Positions 5,170 to 8,849 of a stretch of 8,849 bases of DNA are shown piece after piece. Position numbers and translations under genes: made by a program. The DNA lies in the NCBI GenBank assembly GCA_023403475.1, contig JAEYEL010000020.1:1-8849 (forward strand). The letters are read 5' to 3'. The notes beneath the pieces were generated by a model. It was not told where the DNA came from, ran no database searches, and saw nothing but the letters and a program-made list of their open reading frames with translations. Every line of letters starts with the position of its first letter. Within the stretch, counting starts at the first letter, position 1. Source of the stretch: Actinomycetes bacterium (GTDB lineage Bacteria > Actinomycetota > Coriobacteriia > Coriobacteriales > Eggerthellaceae).

Positions 5170-7803
5170 CTAGTGTGCTTCCGCCCAGTTGCTGCCCCAG
5201 GAAACATCCACCACCAAGGGCACGCGCAGGCCCGCGACGTTTTCCATCACGTCGCGAACCATGGCGCCTAAGCGCTCGGCCTCGCCTTCCGGCACGCTGA
5301 AATCAAGCTCGTCGTGAACCTGCAGCATGAGCTTGGCCGCAAAGCCCTCGTCTGCCAAGCGGCGCTGAACCTTGCGCATGGCAAGCTTGATGATATCGGC
5401 CGCACTTCCCTGCATGGGGTGGTTCATAGCCGTGCGTTCGCCGAACCCGCGCTGGTTGGCGTTGCCGGCGGAAAGCTCGGGGATATGGCGCTTGCGTCCG
5501 TACATAGTGACGGCGTATCCGCACTCCTTTGCCTGCGCCACCGTCTCGTCAAGGTAGGTGCGCACGCCCGGATAGGCTTCGAAGTATCGATCTATCATCT
5601 CTTTGGCCTCGCCGAACGGAATATCGAGGCTTTGCGCAAGCCCGAAGGCCTGCTGGCCGTACACGATGCCGAAGTTCACCGCCTTCGCGCGGCTGCGCAG
5701 CTGGGGGGTTACCTCGTCTAGGGGCACGTCGAACACGCGGCTCGCCGTACTCGCGTGAAAATCGGCTCCCGAGCAAAACGCCGCCACCAGATGCTTATCG
5801 CCCGAAAGATGCGCAAGAAGACGCAGCTCTATCTGCGAGTAATCCGCCGAAAGGAACAGCTCGCCCGGGGCAAGCGGCGTGAAGCATTCGCGTATCTGCC
5901 GTCCGAAATCGGTGCGCACGGGAATGTTCTGCAGATTGGGATCGGAAGACGAAAGCCGCCCTGTCGTGGTGACCGTCTCGTTGAACGACGTATGGACGCG
6001 CCCGTCAGCCGCGCGCGCCGCATCGCGCGGCAAAGCGTCTATGTAAGTCGACTTGATCTTCGCAAGCTCACGATAACGCAAGATGAGCGCCGGCATCTCG
6101 TGGGTTTTCGCAAGCTCTTTGAGCACGCTTGCGTCTGTGGAGTAGCCGCGCTGGGTCTTCTTGATAGGTTTCAGACCCAGCACCTCGAACAGAATATGCG
6201 AAAGCTGCTTGGGCGAATCGAGGTTGAAGGGCTCCCCCGCCATGCCGTAGATGCCCTCGCGCAGGCCGCACAGCTCGGATTCGGTTTGTTTGCCCAGTTC
6301 GGTAAGGCGTTCGCAATCGAGCGCCGCGCCCGTGCGCTCCATAATGGCCAAAACCGCCACAAGCGGCAGATCGATGTCGAAGTAGGCGCGCTCGCTCTCG
6401 TCGCGCTTGAGCGCCGAAGTCAGCGGCTCCACCAGCTGACGCGCTGCCGCCGCGCATACCGCCGCACGCTCCTCGTCGGTCTTGGTTTCGGGAAGCGAAC
6501 CGCCGCAGTACGCGTCGAGAAGCGCATCGTAGGAGTATTCCGAAACGGACGAATTCAGCACGTAGCCGGCCAAGCCCAAATCGAACGCCCTCATGGACAA
6601 GAGATCGGCGTCTTCGACGTACGCCTCTTCACCCGAGTCGGCCGGATACACACGATGCACCGTCTGCTTGACGTCGAGCGCGGAAAACGGGCATTCCCTT
6701 ACGATGCGCGCGAGCATCGGCAGCGCCTCGTCCTCCTCGAAAAGCGCCGTTCCCTTCGCAGTGCAGACCGCCACCACCGCGCCCGAGCTGAAAAGCGACG
6801 CCTGCTCGGGTTGCGCCGCCGCCACGCCCACGGTATCGCCCGCGTCTATCGCCGCGTCCAGAAGCGCACAGGCCTCATCCCCACGCACAACCGGCTCCCA
6901 CGCAAGAGGAGCAAAAGTCTTTTCCACTTCCTTGCCCACCAGCTTGAGCACGCGCCGCAGATGCGCGTTGAACCTCACGCCCTTGAAAGCCTCGGTCACC
7001 TTCGCCTCGTCGAAAGCGGGAAACGCGCAGTTTTCCAGATCGAGAGAAAAGTCGAGGTCGCGCACGATGGTGGCAACTTTGCGGCTGGCGAACGCCGCCT
7101 CCCTGTTATCGCGGATGCGCTCGAGCTGCTTGCCCTTGAGCGCATCCAGGTTGTCGTAGATGCCCTCGAGCGTGCCGAACTGCTGCAGCAGCTTAGCCGC
7201 CGTCTTGTCTCCTATGCCCGGCACGCCGGGAATATTGTCGGAAGCGTCGCCCTTAAGCCCAAGGAAGTCGGGGAACTGCGCAGGGGTCACACCGTAGCGC
7301 TCCTGCACCTCCGCAGGGCCGTAAATGGCCACGTCGGTAATACCTTTCTTCGTGGTGACCACATGCGTGAGATCGCTTACCAACTGGTAGACGTCCTTGT
7401 CTCCCGAAACAAGAAGCGTCCGGTAGCCCAGCTTTTCGTCGCGGGCGGCAACCGTTCCCAAAACATCGTCGCCTTCCCAGCCTTTCAGGCGCACCACCGG
7501 CACGTTCATAGAGGAAAGAAGCTCCTCTATGATGGGAAACTGCACTTTCAGATCTTCATCCATAGGCGGGCGTTGCGCCTTGTACTGCTCTATGGCCTCC
7601 ATACGCCACGCCGGCCTCCCTTCGTCAAACGCGCAGATGAGAGCGTCGGGATGCGCGATATCGACGAATTTCAGCAGCATGGCGATGAACCCGAACACCG
7701 CATTCGTTGGCCTTCCGTCGGGCGCGTTCATGGTTGGGGGAACGGCATGGTAGGCACGATGCATAAGCGAGTTGCCGTCGATAACGGCCACTTTCCTCGT
7801 CAT
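5170..7803 (-). CDS. polA: DNA polymerase I
   Basis: DNA polymerase I removes RNA primers and fills gaps in lagging-strand synthesis and excision repair. The 877-residue protein has the family order. The 5'-nuclease domain covers about 1-290, with VIDGNS (7-12), AFDEG (58-62), EGDD (110-113), SGDKDVYQLV (133-142) and a helix-hairpin-helix at GDASDNIPGVPGIGDKTA (185-202). A degenerate 3'-5' exonuclease domain lies at about 300-470. The polymerase domain has motif A DYSQIELR (654-661), motif B with R703, K707, F711, Y715-G716, and motif C VHDE (829-832). The proofreading metal-binding acidic residues appear absent, as in Taq and Bacillus enzymes. The start is ATG with AGGAG 5 nt upstream. The frame stays open 91 codons further upstream, but that Arg/Pro-rich stretch is not conserved-looking. 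Confidence 0.97.
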   Translation of the reverse strand: MTRKVAVIDGNSLMHRAYHAVPPTMNAPDGRPTNAVFGFIAMLLKFVDIAHPDALICAFDEGRPAWRMEAIEQYKAQRPPMDEDLKVQFPIIEELLSSMNVPVVRLKGWEGDDVLGTVAARDEKLGYRTLLVSGDKDVYQLVSDLTHVVTTKKGITDVAIYGPAEVQERYGVTPAQFPDFLGLKGDASDNIPGVPGIGDKTAAKLLQQFGTLEGIYDNLDALKGKQLERIRDNREAAFASRKVATIVRDLDFSLDLENCAFPAFDEAKVTEAFKGVRFNAHLRRVLKLVGKEVEKTFAPLAWEPVVRGDEACALLDAAIDAGDTVGVAAAQPEQASLFSSGAVVAVCTAKGTALFEEDEALPMLARIVRECPFSALDVKQTVHRVYPADSGEEAYVEDADLLSMRAFDLGLAGYVLNSSVSEYSYDALLDAYCGGSLPETKTDEERAAVCAAAARQLVEPLTSALKRDESERAYFDIDLPLVAVLAIMERTGAALDCERLTELGKQTESELCGLREGIYGMAGEPFNLDSPKQLSHILFEVLGLKPIKKTQRGYSTDASVLKELAKTHEMPALILRYRELAKIKSTYIDALPRDAARAADGRVHTSFNETVTTTGRLSSSDPNLQNIPVRTDFGRQIRECFTPLAPGELFLSADYSQIELRLLAHLSGDKHLVAAFCSGADFHASTASRVFDVPLDEVTPQLRSRAKAVNFGIVYGQQAFGLAQSLDIPFGEAKEMIDRYFEAYPGVRTYLDETVAQAKECGYAVTMYGRKRHIPELSAGNANQRGFGERTAMNHPMQGSAADIIKLAMRKVQRRLADEGFAAKLMLQVHDELDFSVPEGEAERLGAMVRDVMENVAGLRVPLVVDVSWGSNWAEAH

Positions 7804-7808
7804 AGGGA

Positions 7809-7813
7809 CTCCT
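7809..7813 (-). promoter_or_regulatory. Ribosome-binding site fixing the polA start
   Basis: AGGAG on the minus strand lies 5 nt before the ATG at 7801-7803. It supports the MTRKVAVIDGNS start over the longer open frame that runs up to 8076. Confidence 0.8.
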
Positions 7814-7873
7814 ATCGTTTCACAGGCGAGAACACTTCGGACTCTTGCCCGAACGCCCGTCGCGCAAGTATAG

Positions 7874-7901
7874 AGCATACCCCGCGCGCCTTCGGCGGCA
7901 A
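7874..7901 (-). promoter_or_regulatory. Candidate promoter for polA
   Basis: On the minus strand, TTGCCG (7896-7901) and TATGCT (7874-7879) are 16 nt apart, each matching the sigma70 consensus at four of six positions. A second -10-like TATACT lies at 7867-7872 without a matching -35. A start near 7867 would leave a leader of about 64 nt. Confidence 0.45.
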
Positions 7902-7932
7902 ACCCCCGGAAACAGAGAATCACCCGCCCGGC

Positions 7933-7977
7933 CCGTCTTGGCCGTCTTGGCCGTCTTGGCCGTCTTGGCTGTCTGAA
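7933..7977. repeat. 9-bp tandem array between the ABC gene and polA
   Basis: CCGTCTTGG occurs four times perfectly in tandem (7933-7968) on the plus strand, followed by one degenerate copy (7969-7977). It begins about 32 nt downstream of the ABC gene stop codon and lies upstream of the candidate polA promoter. It resembles a short minisatellite; no function is evident. Confidence 0.9.
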
Positions 7978-8008
7978 CCGCATTCCGAATCGGAAACGAC
8001 CACGGCCG

Positions 8009-8849
8009 CTAGCGCGGCGTCTTTCCCGACGTGCTAAGGTCACAGGAGCCGCCGACAGAGCCGAATTGAAGGGCATGGTAGCGGGCGTAGGTGCCGCCTA
8101 AAGCGAGAAGCTCCTCGTGGGTGCCGCGTTCCACCACGCGTCCCTCGTCCACTACGGCTATGAGGTCGGCACCGCGTATGGTGGAGAGACGGTGCGCGAT
8201 GACCACGGTGGTGCGACCGCGCGAAAGCTCGTCAAGCGAGCGCTGGATAGCGCGCTCGCTTTCGTTGTCGAGCGCGCTGGTGGCCTCGTCGAGAATGAGG
8301 ATGTGCGGGTTGCGAAGAAACACCCGCGCGATGGCGATGCGCTGCTTCTGACCGCCCGAAAGGCGTGCGCCGCGCTCCCCCACGAACGTATCGTATCCGT
8401 CGGGCAAACTCTCTACGAAATCGTGGATGTTCGCCTTGCGCGCCGCCGCCACGATCTCACCTGCGGAGGCATCGGGCTTTCCGTAGGCGATGTTTTCGCG
8501 CACCGTACCGCCGAACAGGTACACGTCCTGCTGCACGATGCCCACCGCCGCGCGCAGCGAAGACACCGTCACCGTGCGCACATCGATGCCGTCTATTTCC
8601 ACCGACCCGCCCTGCGGGTCGTAGAAGCGCGGGAGCAGCGAGCACGCGGTCGTTTTGCCGCCTCCCGAAGGCCCCACGAGTGCCACGGTTGCGCCGGCGG
8701 GAACGTCGAGGTCGAATCCGCGCAGCACCTCGCTTTCCCCATCGTAGCTGAAGCGCACGTTGCGGTAGATCACGTGCCCGGAAACCGCAGGCACCTTCCC
8801 CTTGGCGGCGCAATCGGACGAAACGCCCGCCCGCGCCCGCATCTGCCCC
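8009..8849 (-). CDS. ABC exporter, ATP-binding domain (5' end beyond window)
   Basis: This is the C-terminal nucleotide-binding domain of an ABC transporter, probably of the MsbA/BmrA-like half-exporter type. The reading frame is open to the window edge. Counting from an internal ATG at 8840-8842, it has an A-loop aromatic Tyr33, Walker A GPSGGGKT (57-64), Q-loop VQQD (103-106), signature LSGGQ (161-165), Walker B ILILDEATSALD (181-192) and the switch His in IAHRLS (215-220). Every catalytic element is present, so it should hydrolyse ATP. The lead-in before the domain looks like the linker that follows the six-helix membrane domain, which would lie off the right edge. The internal ATG is unlikely to be the true start. 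Substrate cannot be told; the gap before polA argues against a shared function. Confidence 0.93.
   Translation of the reverse strand, partial: GQMRARAGVSSDCAAKGKVPAVSGHVIYRNVRFSYDGESEVLRGFDLDVPAGATVALVGPSGGGKTTACSLLPRFYDPQGGSVEIDGIDVRTVTVSSLRAAVGIVQQDVYLFGGTVRENIAYGKPDASAGEIVAAARKANIHDFVESLPDGYDTFVGERGARLSGGQKQRIAIARVFLRNPHILILDEATSALDNESERAIQRSLDELSRGRTTVVIAHRLSTIRGADLIAVVDEGRVVERGTHEELLALGGTYARYHALQFGSVGGSCDLSTSGKTPR

Noticed and set aside
7933..7977. CRISPR array
   Set aside because: The units are 9 bp and directly adjacent, with no spacers and no cas genes nearby.
7983..7995. Terminator after the ABC gene at TTCCGAATCGGAA
   Set aside because: The stem is only 5-6 bp with no following U tract, so it does not qualify as an intrinsic terminator.
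5755..8037. Long plus-strand open frame (760 codons) opposite polA
   Set aside because: It is antisense to polA over most of its length, with Arg/His-rich composition and no family motif; it is a GC-bias shadow.
7804..8076. N-terminal 91-residue extension of PolA
   Set aside because: The frame is open but Arg/Pro-rich, overlaps the end of the ABC gene, includes the 9-bp tandem array and the candidate promoter, and a good ribosome-binding site marks the internal ATG.
1..8849. An undescribed defence, mobile or biosynthetic system
   Set aside because: All eight coding regions belong to well-known families in an ordinary order, with no unexplained gene-sized gap; nothing supports a new multi-gene system here.

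Overview
The window is high-GC bacterial chromosome carrying ordinary core genes, all on the minus strand. The lack of any oppositely oriented gene, the protein sequences and the order rplU-rpmA-obgE-proB-proA-nadD suggest a high-GC actinobacterium, most likely Coriobacteriia/Eggerthellaceae. That placement is inferred from remembered family resemblance and was not tested by a search. No mobile element, CRISPR array, tRNA or rRNA gene was found.

In transcription order (right to left): (1) the C-terminal ATP-binding half of an ABC exporter, cut by the right edge; (2) a 205-nt gap with a 9-bp tandem array and a candidate promoter; (3) polA, encoding DNA polymerase I with a degenerate proofreading domain; (4) a short gap with a good sigma70-type promoter; (5) rplU and rpmA (ribosomal proteins L21 and L27), 20 nt apart and closed by a strong intrinsic terminator; (6) a 171-nt gap holding that terminator and three near-identical 10-bp motifs ahead of obgE; (7) obgE, proB, proA and nadD, tightly packed, with nadD cut by the left edge.

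L21 and L27 are 50S subunit proteins and ObgE is a 50S-assembly GTPase, so the middle of the window concerns ribosome assembly. ProB and ProA catalyse the first two steps of proline synthesis. NadD makes deamido-NAD. The terminator suggests that obgE-proB-proA-nadD is expressed at least partly apart from the two ribosomal protein genes.

I found no convincing undescribed multi-gene system. The points worth a second look are small: a long Lys/Ala/Glu tail on L21, an 18-bp in-frame tandem duplication in proA, unusual residues in the ProA and ProB active-site motifs, short repeats in three intergenic regions, and unexpectedly common ATA isoleucine codons.
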